This document shows, piece by piece, positions 28,872 through 37,338 of a DNA stretch of 64,000 bases. Position numbers and translations under genes: made by a program. Below the pieces are notes generated by a model. It saw nothing but the letters and a program-made list of their open reading frames with translations. It was not told the origin of the DNA and did no database searches. The stretch's first letter is position 1. Each line of letters begins with the position of its first letter. The stretch lies in assembly GCF_902784195.1 (NCBI RefSeq), contig NZ_CACZTX010000001.1:310001-374000 (forward strand), read 5' to 3'. This DNA comes from an uncultured Methanobrevibacter sp. GTDB lineage: Archaea; Methanobacteriota; Methanobacteria; Methanobacteriales; Methanobacteriaceae.

Positions 28872-30380
28872 TCAGTATCCTCCGCCTAAACTGTTGAATT
28901 TGCTTAATTCTTCTTGTAAAGCTTTTTCTTCATCTTCCTTTTTTGATTGCCATTGCTCAATGATATTTAAGTCTCCGCCACGTTGGCGTCCTTTGAATTC
29001 ATTGATCTTTACAAGGGTTGGAACCTTGGTCATAAGGCCTAAAACCAATGCTTCCCCTATGTTAAGTGAAGGGAGCTGTTTTACCAAATCTTCACTAAGG
29101 CTTTCACTTGCTGTTTGAACATGCTTTTGGTCTTTTGGCTCCACTAATCTAAGTATAATCATATTGTTGGCTTGTGATAATGTTTCCCCATCAACAGATT
29201 TTGGAGATTGGCTAACTAAACAAAGACCTAAACCAAACTTACGCCCTTCTCTTGCTATACGTGTAATCCAATATTTACTGTCCGGATTCCTGCTTTGAGG
29301 AGCTAAGATATGTGCCTCTTCAACCACAAAGAACACTGGGAATGACAAAGCATCACTATCATTGTGCCTTACATATTGCTTTCTGCTTCTAAGAGACCTT
29401 CTAAGGACATGTGCTACAAGAACTTCAGCAGTATTTTCATCCACTTGACCTAAATCAAGCACATTTGCCATTCCAGGTTTTATTTGAGTAAGGAAGTCAC
29501 CGATATTAACATTCAATAATTTATCATATTTTACATTTAAATCCTCAATTTTATTGATTACATCCATGATATTCTTCTTATTGCCCGGGTCATAGTCCTC
29601 ATCATTATACCAATCATCTAAAATTTTGTAAAGCAATTCAATAAAATCAGCAGTGCTTGCTGTTCCTTCACGGACTAATTCCCTTGCCTTATTAAATGCT
29701 CTTCTAAAGTACCTTTCCTGAAGGGGAGCGGATCCAGGAATTTTAGCTAATTTTTTCATCTCTGAAAATTCCATATATTGAGGATTTATCATTGGTTTGA
29801 TTACATTGACATTACCATTAGTAAATTCCGCATCAACATATTCTGAGTGCATATCAAAGATTAGCATGCAACCGTTGTACTCTAAAAGACCATCAATGAT
29901 TACAGAAACTGTGTTTGACTTACCTGCACCAGTCATTGCCAGAATTGCCAAGTGACGAGAAACCATCTTATTGATGTCTACACCCACTTCCACATCTTCA
30001 TTGTTTATCAGATGACCAAGCTTAAGAGAGTTTTCAATGTGGAAGATCTTATCTAAAACTTCACTAGGAGCAGGATAAATAGGTGTTCCAGGAGGTGCAG
30101 GGGTACGTGGCAACTTTAAATTGTCATTCACATCACCAAGAATGGATATATTGCCCTTAATGTAATAGTCATCACCTTCAATTTCCCTTATCTTTGCAAT
30201 TGTATCAGGATCATATATTTCATTATTCAAGGAAACGCTTCCACGAACCATTGATTCTATCATTCCTAAAATGATTTTTCCATCATATTCAAGTGTTACG
30301 TATTCACCTACTTGCGGCATTTCTTTTGAAATGAAACTCACTTCAATAAGAGATGTTTCTCCTATGCATCTTCCAATCAT
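28872..30380 (-). CDS. herA: DNA double-strand break repair helicase/translocase HerA
   Basis: The 502-residue protein has an N-terminal HAS-barrel (about residues 1-85), a P-loop MTGAGKSNT (149-157) and Walker B LIFDMHSEYV. These are followed by FFVVEEAHIL and the arginine-finger region ITRIAREGRKFGLGLCLVSQSP. HerA forms a hexameric ring that pumps DNA into the NurA nuclease dimer to produce 3' single-stranded tails for RadA. The gene starts 108 bases after nurA ends and is followed by mre11 after 120 bases. A GAGGTTT ribosome-binding site precedes ATG 30380. Confidence 0.95.
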   Translation of the reverse strand: MIGRCIGETSLIEVSFISKEMPQVGEYVTLEYDGKIILGMIESMVRGSVSLNNEIYDPDTIAKIREIEGDDYYIKGNISILGDVNDNLKLPRTPAPPGTPIYPAPSEVLDKIFHIENSLKLGHLINNEDVEVGVDINKMVSRHLAILAMTGAGKSNTVSVIIDGLLEYNGCMLIFDMHSEYVDAEFTNGNVNVIKPMINPQYMEFSEMKKLAKIPGSAPLQERYFRRAFNKARELVREGTASTADFIELLYKILDDWYNDEDYDPGNKKNIMDVINKIEDLNVKYDKLLNVNIGDFLTQIKPGMANVLDLGQVDENTAEVLVAHVLRRSLRSRKQYVRHNDSDALSFPVFFVVEEAHILAPQSRNPDSKYWITRIAREGRKFGLGLCLVSQSPKSVDGETLSQANNMIILRLVEPKDQKHVQTASESLSEDLVKQLPSLNIGEALVLGLMTKVPTLVKINEFKGRQRGGDLNIIEQWQSKKEDEEKALQEELSKFNSLGGGY

Positions 30381-30488
30381 TTTTAAACCTCTAAACTCAA
30401 TTATATTTGTAATATTTAATTTTTTTATATTATAAACTTCAATAAAACTTAATTTCGATTATTAATTATCTTATAGGGACTATTTATC

Positions 30489-31577
30489 CTAATTTAACAT
30501 TTCACGACCTGACTTATCCAAAAATCCGATTATTTTAGACAAGCTATTCATATCCTGATTTGAAATAACAACATCCTTATGCGCTTTCTTTAGTAAAAAT
30601 GGATATCCTTCTGTTGAATTTGACTTTAAAACCTTTAAAACTTCCCTTATATCATCCAAATCTTTAGTGTAATAAGGCAATTCTATTTTAATTATGTTCT
30701 TATTGTCATCAAGTCGTGCAAAGAATATTGTAAACCAAAGCTCCCTAAAGAACTCGTTTTCGATTGGGAAATCATGCTTGGTTTTATATGTTACCTTTCT
30801 GTGATAAGGTTCACTGAATCCTTGTTTTCTTGTCATTCCATCTAAAATAGCCATATCTGGTATATTTGCATGGAATATTTCATTGCTTGATGATGTTTTG
30901 GAAATGGCTATGATTTTCTCTTTATTTTCTAAAAGATATTTTAAGGCAATCAAGTTTTCCAAACTCTCCAAGAAGGTTATTAAAGCATATTCATCAATGT
31001 TTTCATCTTCAAACAAGTCTTTAAACTCTTCTTTGAAATTAAATGAAGATAGATTTAATTCATTGGATTGTATTTCAGATTCCAGCTTTTCCTTGACTTG
31101 AGCTATTATTCTTGATTTGTATTCCGGTGCAATGCTCTTTTCTACAGGAATTGGACGGATTAAATCGCCTAAAATAGATCCATCATCCATATAATAATCT
31201 ATATCAAAGTCATTGAATGTCTTTATTGCAGTCTTTATCTCAAATATGCTCATCATATTTCTCAATCTTTCCTCCAAGAATGATTGATGAGGTATAATAT
31301 CAAGCTCTGCAGATTCAATTGCCTTTAGTTTTGATTCTGTATCATTTGGATTATAAATGAGAGATTGTGCAGCCACTGCATAGAAATTGAAGCTGAGATA
31401 TTTCTTTTTGTTATAGCTTCCATCACCAGCAGCAAGAATAGGATTTGAATCACTTGAAATAATCTCCTCTTCATGCCATTTGGATTCAATGTCTATTTCA
31501 GATTCCTTATATTCCTCCAAAGGTTCATTGATTAATCCTTTTTTTCTAATAGCCTCTGTATATAACGAATTTAACAT
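30489..31577 (-). CDS. nurA: NurA 5'-3' nuclease, HerA partner
   Basis: The 362-residue protein has the NurA fold signatures: ILAAGDGSYNKKKY (catalytic Asp 52), YYMDDGSILGDL, AILDGMTRKQG and a C-terminal PFLLKKAHKDV. Sequence is otherwise divergent, as usual for the family. It should form a dimeric RNase H-like nuclease working with HerA, whose gene is immediately downstream. It is the first gene of the four-gene repair operon. The promoter is in the AT-rich spacer to the right, and the ribosome-binding site (AGGTTTT) is weak. Confidence 0.88.
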   Translation of the reverse strand: MLNSLYTEAIRKKGLINEPLEEYKESEIDIESKWHEEEIISSDSNPILAAGDGSYNKKKYLSFNFYAVAAQSLIYNPNDTESKLKAIESAELDIIPHQSFLEERLRNMMSIFEIKTAIKTFNDFDIDYYMDDGSILGDLIRPIPVEKSIAPEYKSRIIAQVKEKLESEIQSNELNLSSFNFKEEFKDLFEDENIDEYALITFLESLENLIALKYLLENKEKIIAISKTSSSNEIFHANIPDMAILDGMTRKQGFSEPYHRKVTYKTKHDFPIENEFFRELWFTIFFARLDDNKNIIKIELPYYTKDLDDIREVLKVLKSNSTEGYPFLLKKAHKDVVISNQDMNSLSKIIGFLDKSGREMLN

Positions 31578-31752
31578 GATAAAACCTAAAAATTATAATT
31601 TTTTCTTAATTTCAAAAGCATATTTATTATATATTAAAATATTGATTTAATCTTATAAATTATTTTATTATAAATTATTTCATAATTAAGTATATTTATT
31701 AAATATATAATTAATTTTTAGAAAGAGCATTTGAAAAATAATTATTTAGTTA

Positions 31753-31850
31753 AAAAATTGTTAAAAATAGATAAAGAATAGTTATAATAGATGAAAAATT
31801 GTTAAAAATAGATAAAAAATAGTAAAAATAGATAAAAATAGTAAAAAAAG
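31753..31850. repeat. U-rich 3' repeat tract beyond the GGGP synthase gene
   Basis: A 23-base unit (AAAAATTGTTAAAAATAG plus ATAAA) occurs exactly at 31753-31775 and 31794-31816 (period 41), followed by shorter AAAAATAGATA units up to about 31850. In the sense of the minus-strand gene ending at 31871 it is a long U-rich tail and likely terminator. The rest of the spacer from 31578 holds the nurA promoter. Confidence 0.6.
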
Positions 31851-31870
31851 AGAAAAAAGAAATAGTTTAA

Positions 31871-32620
<750 letters not shown>

Positions 32621-32798
32621 ATAATCACACAATGAATTTTAAATATAGTTAATTAAAGTAAATTAATTTAGATTATTTAGTTTAATATAAGTTAATTTTT
32701 TAAATAATCTATTAATTACATATATTTATTAACTTATTAGTATTTAAAATTAATATCGCTTTTTTAAAAATTTTTATAATAATTTCAAAAAAGGATAA

Positions 32799-32950
32799 GT
32801 TAAAATTAGTAAAATTGATAAAAATAGTTGAAACTATATAATTAGTTAAAATTAGTAAAATTGATAAAAATAGTTGAAACTATATAATTAGTTAAAATTA
32901 GTAAAATTGATAAAAATAGTTATAATTATAAAATTAGTTAAAATTAGTTT
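32799..32950. repeat. 46-base tandem repeat array, about 3.3 copies
   Basis: Units begin at 32799, 32845, 32891 and 32937 with a constant period of 46 bases. Units one and two are essentially identical; unit three diverges in its last 15 bases; the fourth is partial. The unit core is GTTAAAATTAGTAAAATTGA. The array lies between rpl40e (-) and the GGGP synthase promoter. In rpl40e sense it is U-rich, so it may extend the termination zone. Confidence 0.9.
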
Positions 32951-32979
32951 TTAAAATAAGAAATTTAATATAAAAATCT

Positions 32980-33001
32980 AAAGAGAATAAAAATTCTCTT
33001 T
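32980..33001 (-). terminator. rpl40e terminator hairpin
   Basis: A perfect 9-base stem, AAAGAGAAT with ATTCTCTTT, loop of four, lies 25 bases beyond the rpl40e stop and is followed on the minus strand by AGATTTTTATATT. A second perfect 8-base stem (33013-33031, GGATAGAT with ATCTATCC) overlaps the stop codon itself. Confidence 0.6.
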
Positions 33002-33025
33002 TAAGTTTAAAGGGATAGATTGAAT

Positions 33026-33172
33026 CTATCCTCTAGGTTCTTTTGCTTTGAATCTTAAACCTTTGTAACCACATTTTCTACAAGTAGTAGCTCCAGCAGG
33101 ATTACGTGCATTACATTTTAAACAGATTTTTACATTAAACATTCTGTTTTCTGCTTCTTCAAATCTTGCCAT
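33026..33172 (-). CDS. rpl40e: Ribosomal protein L40e
   Basis: A 48-residue zinc-ribbon protein beginning [20 protein letters not shown] and ending KAKEPRG. Two CxxC pairs (CLKC and CRKC, separated by [10 protein letters not shown]) are the four zinc ligands of eL40. It is a basic component of the archaeal large ribosomal subunit. A GGAGG ribosome-binding site lies 9 bases before ATG 33172. The adjacent hairpin overlapping the stop codon may influence expression. It is flanked by tsr3, an 18S/16S rRNA modification gene on the same strand. Confidence 0.96.
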   Translation of the reverse strand: MARFEEAENRMFNVKICLKCNARNPAGATTCRKCGYKGLRFKAKEPRG

Positions 33173-33368
33173 TAACAATTCCTCCATATCTTATTAAATT
33201 AATTGATCAATATAACTTAAATAGAAATTCATGAAAAAATTCTAGAGAAATAATTCATTAAATTCATAATAAAAGTTTAAAAGAATAAATTATGAATTAC
33301 AACAGCATGTAATCATAACTATTAATAAAATATATTAATTTAATACTATATAAATGTTAGGTTTATTA

Positions 33369-33887
33369 TTACCTTTGATGAGCCTTTAAGAACTCATTTT
33401 GTATTCGTACTACCTCTTCACTTGTTTTTACATCACTGTAAGCTTCCAATAAGTCATAATTCATTTCAATGAAGGAATGACCCCATTTGAAACCATCCAT
33501 GATATGATGTGCCTCATCTTTAAATCCGGTTATGTAAAATGTAGCTGCAATCGCTTCATTTGTAGACAATATGCAAGGCTTTCCGAAATTTACGGGATTT
33601 GCAGCTATTAAAAAGGGAAGAGATCTGTGATATCTTGATAAACTGAAGAAACTTGCAGACTTTGACACCTTATTCCAGGAACAGTCAAGTCCTACAATTC
33701 CCTTATTCTCAACAAGGGGCCTATCCTCATAGGAAACTGCCTTTTCGGAAAATGGATTAAGGACAACTGCACCACGTGGAATCTGGTGTATCTTATAGAC
33801 TATTTTGCATTTTCCTTGCTTTTCCATTTTAAATGCTGTGCATTTCCTTTTATCACATTCATTAGCATGAAAAACAGTTACTTTCAT
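33369..33887 (-). CDS. tsr3: Tsr3, 16S rRNA aminocarboxypropyltransferase
   Basis: The protein of about 172 residues matches Tsr3 (DUF367 plus RLI-like N-terminus): NECDKRKCTAFKME, LNPFSEKAVSYEDRP, GIVGLDCSWNK, RSLPFLIAANPVNFGKP and EAIAATFYITGF. It transfers the aminocarboxypropyl group of S-adenosylmethionine to a hypermodified uridine of small-subunit rRNA late in ribosome maturation. The longest frame begins at GTG 33896 inside AAGTGAT, which is better read as the ribosome-binding site for ATG 33887. The gene is upstream of rpl40e on the same strand. Confidence 0.92.
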   Translation of the reverse strand: MKVTVFHANECDKRKCTAFKMEKQGKCKIVYKIHQIPRGAVVLNPFSEKAVSYEDRPLVENKGIVGLDCSWNKVSKSASFFSLSRYHRSLPFLIAANPVNFGKPCILSTNEAIAATFYITGFKDEAHHIMDGFKWGHSFIEMNYDLLEAYSDVKTSEEVVRIQNEFLKAHQR

Positions 33888-33933
33888 AAATATCACTTAA
33901 ACTTAACCATTCATTAAAAAAAAAAGAAAAATC

Positions 33934-33961
33934 AACAGAATAACTATTTAATTATTCTGTT
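33934..33961 (-). terminator. Hairpin and U-run terminator
   Basis: A perfect 10-base stem, AACAGAATAA with TTATTCTGTT (loop of 8), follows the stop of the exported protein at 33987. On the minus strand it is followed by GATTTTTC and then ten T. Confidence 0.7.
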
Positions 33962-33986
33962 CTCTTAAATTAATTATTTATTTTAT

Positions 33987-34682
33987 TTATTGAAGTTTAC
34001 TAGGATCAATGGTTCCATTTAAAATTCCGTCCACATAATCCTTATTGAATTTAAACTCCTCATCTGACATGCCCAATAAATCAGACATTTCAGGAGCCTT
34101 TTTAGCATCTTTAAATTTAATGCTTTCAACTAAAGGACCTATGTAATCCTTATACAATGGACAGAATAAGGTACCGTCACATTCGGTTTTGTTATCATAA
34201 GCCATTACATTGATTGTATATGCAGTTCCATTGATATCCGCTTCACAGATATAGACGTTTATTGTATTGTTTGTATCGTTTCCAGATGTTTTATTATCAG
34301 TCACATTGTTGTCTGGAACAGCTTGTGAATAGAATATTTTCCAAGGTTGACCATTGTAATTCCTTACTTCAGGAGCACCTAATCCTTGCAATTGATAAAC
34401 ATCTGTGATAAAGTTTCCATCCTTTACACAGGTCATATTATAGGTTATATTATTTTCATTGTCACTATAGGAATCTGTCCAACCTTTAGTTGAACCATTA
34501 TCCTTGATTTCATTTTGAATCACTTCACCATTGAATGTGCCTGACATGAATTTATTGTCAAAATCAGTGGAAGAATCGAAAAGGTTCATTCCAAACAGTT
34601 CAAAAGCTGAAACGGCACCTAATGAACTTATGACAATTGCAAGCACTGCAATAGCAAATATTGCTGTTTTTTTACTGTTCAT
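33987..34682 (-). CDS. Exported protein of unknown function
   Basis: The 231-residue protein begins with a clear signal or anchor peptide (KKTAIFAIAVLAIVISSLGAVSA, ending near residue 26). The rest is hydrophilic, rich in Asn/Thr/Asp with several potential N-glycosylation sites (NNT, NKT, NGT) and three cysteines. It contains a repeated idea seen in other exported proteins of this window (signal peptide, YxxI/VYQL strand, C-terminal acidic helix), but I do not recognise a family. It follows the 34710 gene by 27 bases and is probably cotranscribed with it and the DUF116 gene. A strong hairpin terminator follows. Confidence 0.75.
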   Translation of the reverse strand: MNSKKTAIFAIAVLAIVISSLGAVSAFELFGMNLFDSSTDFDNKFMSGTFNGEVIQNEIKDNGSTKGWTDSYSDNENNITYNMTCVKDGNFITDVYQLQGLGAPEVRNYNGQPWKIFYSQAVPDNNVTDNKTSGNDTNNTINVYICEADINGTAYTINVMAYDNKTECDGTLFCPLYKDYIGPLVESIKFKDAKKAPEMSDLLGMSDEEFKFNKDYVDGILNGTIDPSKLQ

Positions 34683-34709
34683 AGTTATCCTCCATGAATA
34701 TTTTAAAGA

Positions 34710-35102
34710 CTAGGAATCTGCCAAAGTGAAATTAGGCCTAAATTTAGAACTTCTCTTTAAATTCTTAAGTTCCACTTTAGTAGGACATTTGTATTCCTCT
34801 AGCATTAGAATCTTATAATCGTAATCAACCTGCAATGAATCGTCTTTACCGTCAATAAGGCCTCTGAAATTTGCACCTACCCAACCGGTTCCACCTATAT
34901 CATAGTTTATTCTATCAATAGGATTGAAATTTTCAAAGAACATCTCTAACTCAATTGTTCTTTCCATAGGAGCTTTATAATGAATAGCCATGACCTTATT
35001 TGAATTCATTCTGATCTTTATGAATTTCTGGTCCATTTTCAATTCATCCCCTTCTCTTACTTTCTTAATGGTAAAAAATGGATTTATATCATTTTCAGGC
35101 AT
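34710..35102 (-). CDS. Hypothetical protein
   Basis: A 130-residue soluble, mostly beta protein with no signal peptide. Notable segments are HYKAPMERTIELEMFFENF and NYDIGGTGWVGANFRG. AGGTGAAAAT precedes ATG 35102, supporting translation. It lies between the DUF116 gene (59 bases upstream) and the exported protein gene (27 bases downstream), suggesting one operon. I do not recognise the family and the context gives little clue. Confidence 0.65.
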   Translation of the reverse strand: MPENDINPFFTIKKVREGDELKMDQKFIKIRMNSNKVMAIHYKAPMERTIELEMFFENFNPIDRINYDIGGTGWVGANFRGLIDGKDDSLQVDYDYKILMLEEYKCPTKVELKNLKRSSKFRPNFTLADS

Positions 35103-35161
35103 ATTTTCACCTCATCTACGTTTTCTTCTTTTTATAATCATAATAATCTATTCTTTTAAAC

Positions 35162-35827
35162 TTAAAGGTTTTCTTCTTGTTTTTTATAATCGTAATAACC
35201 TATTGTTTCAAGAACTTTTGAAACGTCTACCTTTGTTTCAAAGCAACCAGAGGTAGATAAAAGAACCCCTTGAGGAGCAAAATCTGATAAGGCCATCATG
35301 GTTTGATTCAAGTCCACATGACAAGCCACTCCAACAACAGACTTGAACTTGTTCTGCTGAATAATTTTTTTAACAAAACTGGAACCCGGTACGGTAAATA
35401 CCCTATATCCCATTGGTTCGGCCTTTGCCTTAATGACACCAATTGCACATTTACCGCAGTATGTGCATTGAACACCAGTTTCCTTTAAGCTAGCTTCACA
35501 ATGAGCAGACCTAAGGCAGTGTGGCAATACAATGATCTTGTCTTCAGGAGCTATCTTTTCGAATTTAGCCTTATTGACCTTGTTTCTTACTTCAATTCCA
35601 ATATTGTCAACCAATGAATCATCAAGCCCTAAAAGGTTTGCAAAACTCTTCAATGGAGAATAAAACACATTTACAATAAATATTATAACTGATGGCATTA
35701 CCAGTTTATTTCTCCTTACTAAAATTATTCCTAAAAGAAGTCCTACAATGAGTATAACCACTATCAGGAATATTAAGAGTACAACTCCTTCACCGATTAA
35801 TTGGAATGCTTGTTCATGCAATAACAT
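35162..35827 (-). CDS. DUF116 family membrane-anchored cysteine protein
   Basis: The protein of about 221 residues has one long N-terminal transmembrane segment (GVVLLIFLIVVILIVGLLLGIIL), a second weaker hydrophobic stretch, and a soluble domain typical of DUF116. The cysteine motifs are LPHCLRSAHCEA, VQCTYCGKCAIG, VGVACHVDL and TSGCFETKVD. The cysteines suggest an Fe-S or other metal centre facing the cytoplasm. The family is common in methanogens and clostridia; its function is unknown to me. The frame can begin at TTG 35836 or ATG 35827; neither has a strong ribosome-binding site and I prefer ATG. Confidence 0.82.
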   Translation of the reverse strand: MLLHEQAFQLIGEGVVLLIFLIVVILIVGLLLGIILVRRNKLVMPSVIIFIVNVFYSPLKSFANLLGLDDSLVDNIGIEVRNKVNKAKFEKIAPEDKIIVLPHCLRSAHCEASLKETGVQCTYCGKCAIGVIKAKAEPMGYRVFTVPGSSFVKKIIQQNKFKSVVGVACHVDLNQTMMALSDFAPQGVLLSTSGCFETKVDVSKVLETIGYYDYKKQEENL

Positions 35828-36003
35828 AATTTTCAATTCTATAATTTTTAAATAAATTCATTTAATACTATTTTATTTTATATATATAAAACTTTTTAAA
35901 ATAAAATTATAAATATTAAAAAAAAATAAGATATGGAATCTTAGAAAAGATAATCTATTTTTTAAAAAAATAAATAAATAAATAAAATTATTAATAAAAA
36001 TGC

Positions 36004-36468
36004 TTAAAATGGCTCAATCTTATAGTTCTTGACTTCCCCTTCAATAACAACACCATCTTTGGATTTGACTATATTCAATCCTGATAAGCTGTCACAGGAG
36101 CATAAGATATCCTGTTCAGGGTGTGTTCCAGGAACTATTCCACAGTCTAATCTAACGTTTTCACCAACAGACAATACCATTTTAAGACGTTTTGATGATG
36201 GATGATCCTTTGGAAGGACAAGTATAGGTGACTCTATATCCCTTGTAAGATAAGCAAGAGACCTTATTCCCTTTTCATACTTTTCACCTAAATTAAAGGA
36301 GGAAACAGCTATTAAATCATCTTTTTCAAGATATTGGACAATCTCATCACTGTCTGGAGTTCCTATAAACAGCATCTTATCCTCTCCAGCCTTAACTATT
36401 CCAACCATACCGCTTTCACCAAGCAAAAACAGTATTTCATCCTTTGTAAACTTGATTTCTGTTTCCAT
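36004..36468 (-). CDS. Conserved-looking methanogen protein, function unknown
   Basis: A 154-residue soluble protein. Notable segments are FLLGESGMVGIVKAGEDKML, SSFNLGEKYEKGIRSLAYL and a cysteine-containing stretch PGTHPEQDILCSCDSL. The pattern of well-formed helices and strands and the lack of low complexity suggest a real folded enzyme-like domain. I cannot place it in a family. It starts at ATG 36468 after a GGGAT element, and is followed by an AT-rich tail before DUF116 on the same strand. Confidence 0.65.
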   Translation of the reverse strand: METEIKFTKDEILFLLGESGMVGIVKAGEDKMLFIGTPDSDEIVQYLEKDDLIAVSSFNLGEKYEKGIRSLAYLTRDIESPILVLPKDHPSSKRLKMVLSVGENVRLDCGIVPGTHPEQDILCSCDSLSGLNIVKSKDGVVIEGEVKNYKIEPF

Positions 36469-36563
36469 GATAATCCCACATAATCGATTTAATAATCTAA
36501 ATCAAAATCAAACCTAAAATAATCTGCAATAATCAAAAAAAGTATAATAATTCAATAAAAAAA

Positions 36564-36594
36564 GTTAAAGAGCAAATTAATATTTACTCTTAAC
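36564..36594 (-). terminator. Imperfect hairpin with U-run
   Basis: GTTAAAGAGCAAAT and ATTTACTCTTAAC can pair with one bulge and one mismatch. On the minus strand the stem is followed directly by seven T. It lies just beyond the small zinc-ribbon gene. Confidence 0.45.
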
Positions 36595-36613
36595 ACTTAA
36601 AATAGCAATAGGT

Positions 36614-36769
36614 TTATTCTTGTGCTTCTACATTGTCACTTTGACAGGAAGGACAGATAACCTTTTTACCTAATCCTTTAAAGTCATTTCCACAATCTAA
36701 GCATTTATATTTCTTTGTTTTCAATTTTTTCATTGAAAGTTCAGCCATTGGGCCTCCAGAACTACACAT
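36614..36769 (-). CDS. Small zinc-ribbon protein
   Basis: A 51-residue protein beginning MCSSGGPMAELSMKKLK, with one zinc ribbon made of CLDC and CPSC separated by 14 residues (about residues 23-42). The ribosome-binding site is ideal: AAGGTGAT three bases before ATG 36769. The fold resembles the small zinc ribbons of transcription or translation accessory factors. The extra N-terminal CSSGGP is unusual. It is a free-standing gene with its own terminator; the exact role is unknown. Confidence 0.82.
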   Translation of the reverse strand: MCSSGGPMAELSMKKLKTKKYKCLDCGNDFKGLGKKVICPSCQSDNVEAQE

Positions 36770-36889
36770 AATATCACCTTTTATTAAAACAGTAAAATAC
36801 TGGAAATTTTTAACTATTGTTAATAAGTAATTGTTTATATGTTCATTTTAGTATTTATTATTTTATATTTGAAACTAAATAATTAAAAA

Positions 36890-37258
36890 TTAGTCATAAT
36901 ATTTCATCAATTGGCTTGATTCTTCTGTTGATTCAAACTCATCAATGAAATCCTTTAAATCCTTGATAAACTCTTCTTTTCTTTTATCTAAGTCTTCAAT
37001 AGATGAATAATCCTTTTTAATGGTTAAATTCATTAGAATATCATCGGTTTCAAGAGAAATTTGAGGAAAATTCTTGCTAAAAATAGCTTGATCATTAGAT
37101 TCGTCAAGGCCGTCTAAAGGATTGAAATCATCATTTGATATTAAATTGTCAAAATCATTAAACTCAATGGAATCATCATCAAAGATAGGTTTGCTATTTT
37201 CCAATTCCTTTTTGAATTCTTCAAATTCTTTCCTGAAATCAATATGCTCTTTTTCCAT
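36890..37258 (-). CDS. Acidic hypothetical protein
   Basis: A protein of about 122 residues, strongly acidic and helical: a charged N-terminal helix (FRKEFEEFKKELENSKP), a disordered Asp/Asn middle and a C-terminal helix (KRKEEFIKDLKDFIDEF). No catalytic motif or membrane segment is visible. The frame extends to TTG 37267 but ATG 37258 is more natural; no clear ribosome-binding site exists. It follows hmgA by 80 bases on the same strand and might be cotranscribed. I do not recognise it. Confidence 0.5.
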   Translation of the reverse strand: MEKEHIDFRKEFEEFKKELENSKPIFDDDSIEFNDFDNLISNDDFNPLDGLDESNDQAIFSKNFPQISLETDDILMNLTIKKDYSSIEDLDKRKEEFIKDLKDFIDEFESTEESSQLMKYYD

Positions 37259-37338
37259 AAAAATCAAATAAATAAAAATAAATGAATAAGTAAAAAAGTA
37301 AAAAAATAAAGAAATTAAAAAAAGATAATTAAAATCAA

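Noticed and set aside
32799-32950. Possible CRISPR array
   Set aside because: The 46-base units are contiguous without unique spacers; it is a simple tandem repeat.
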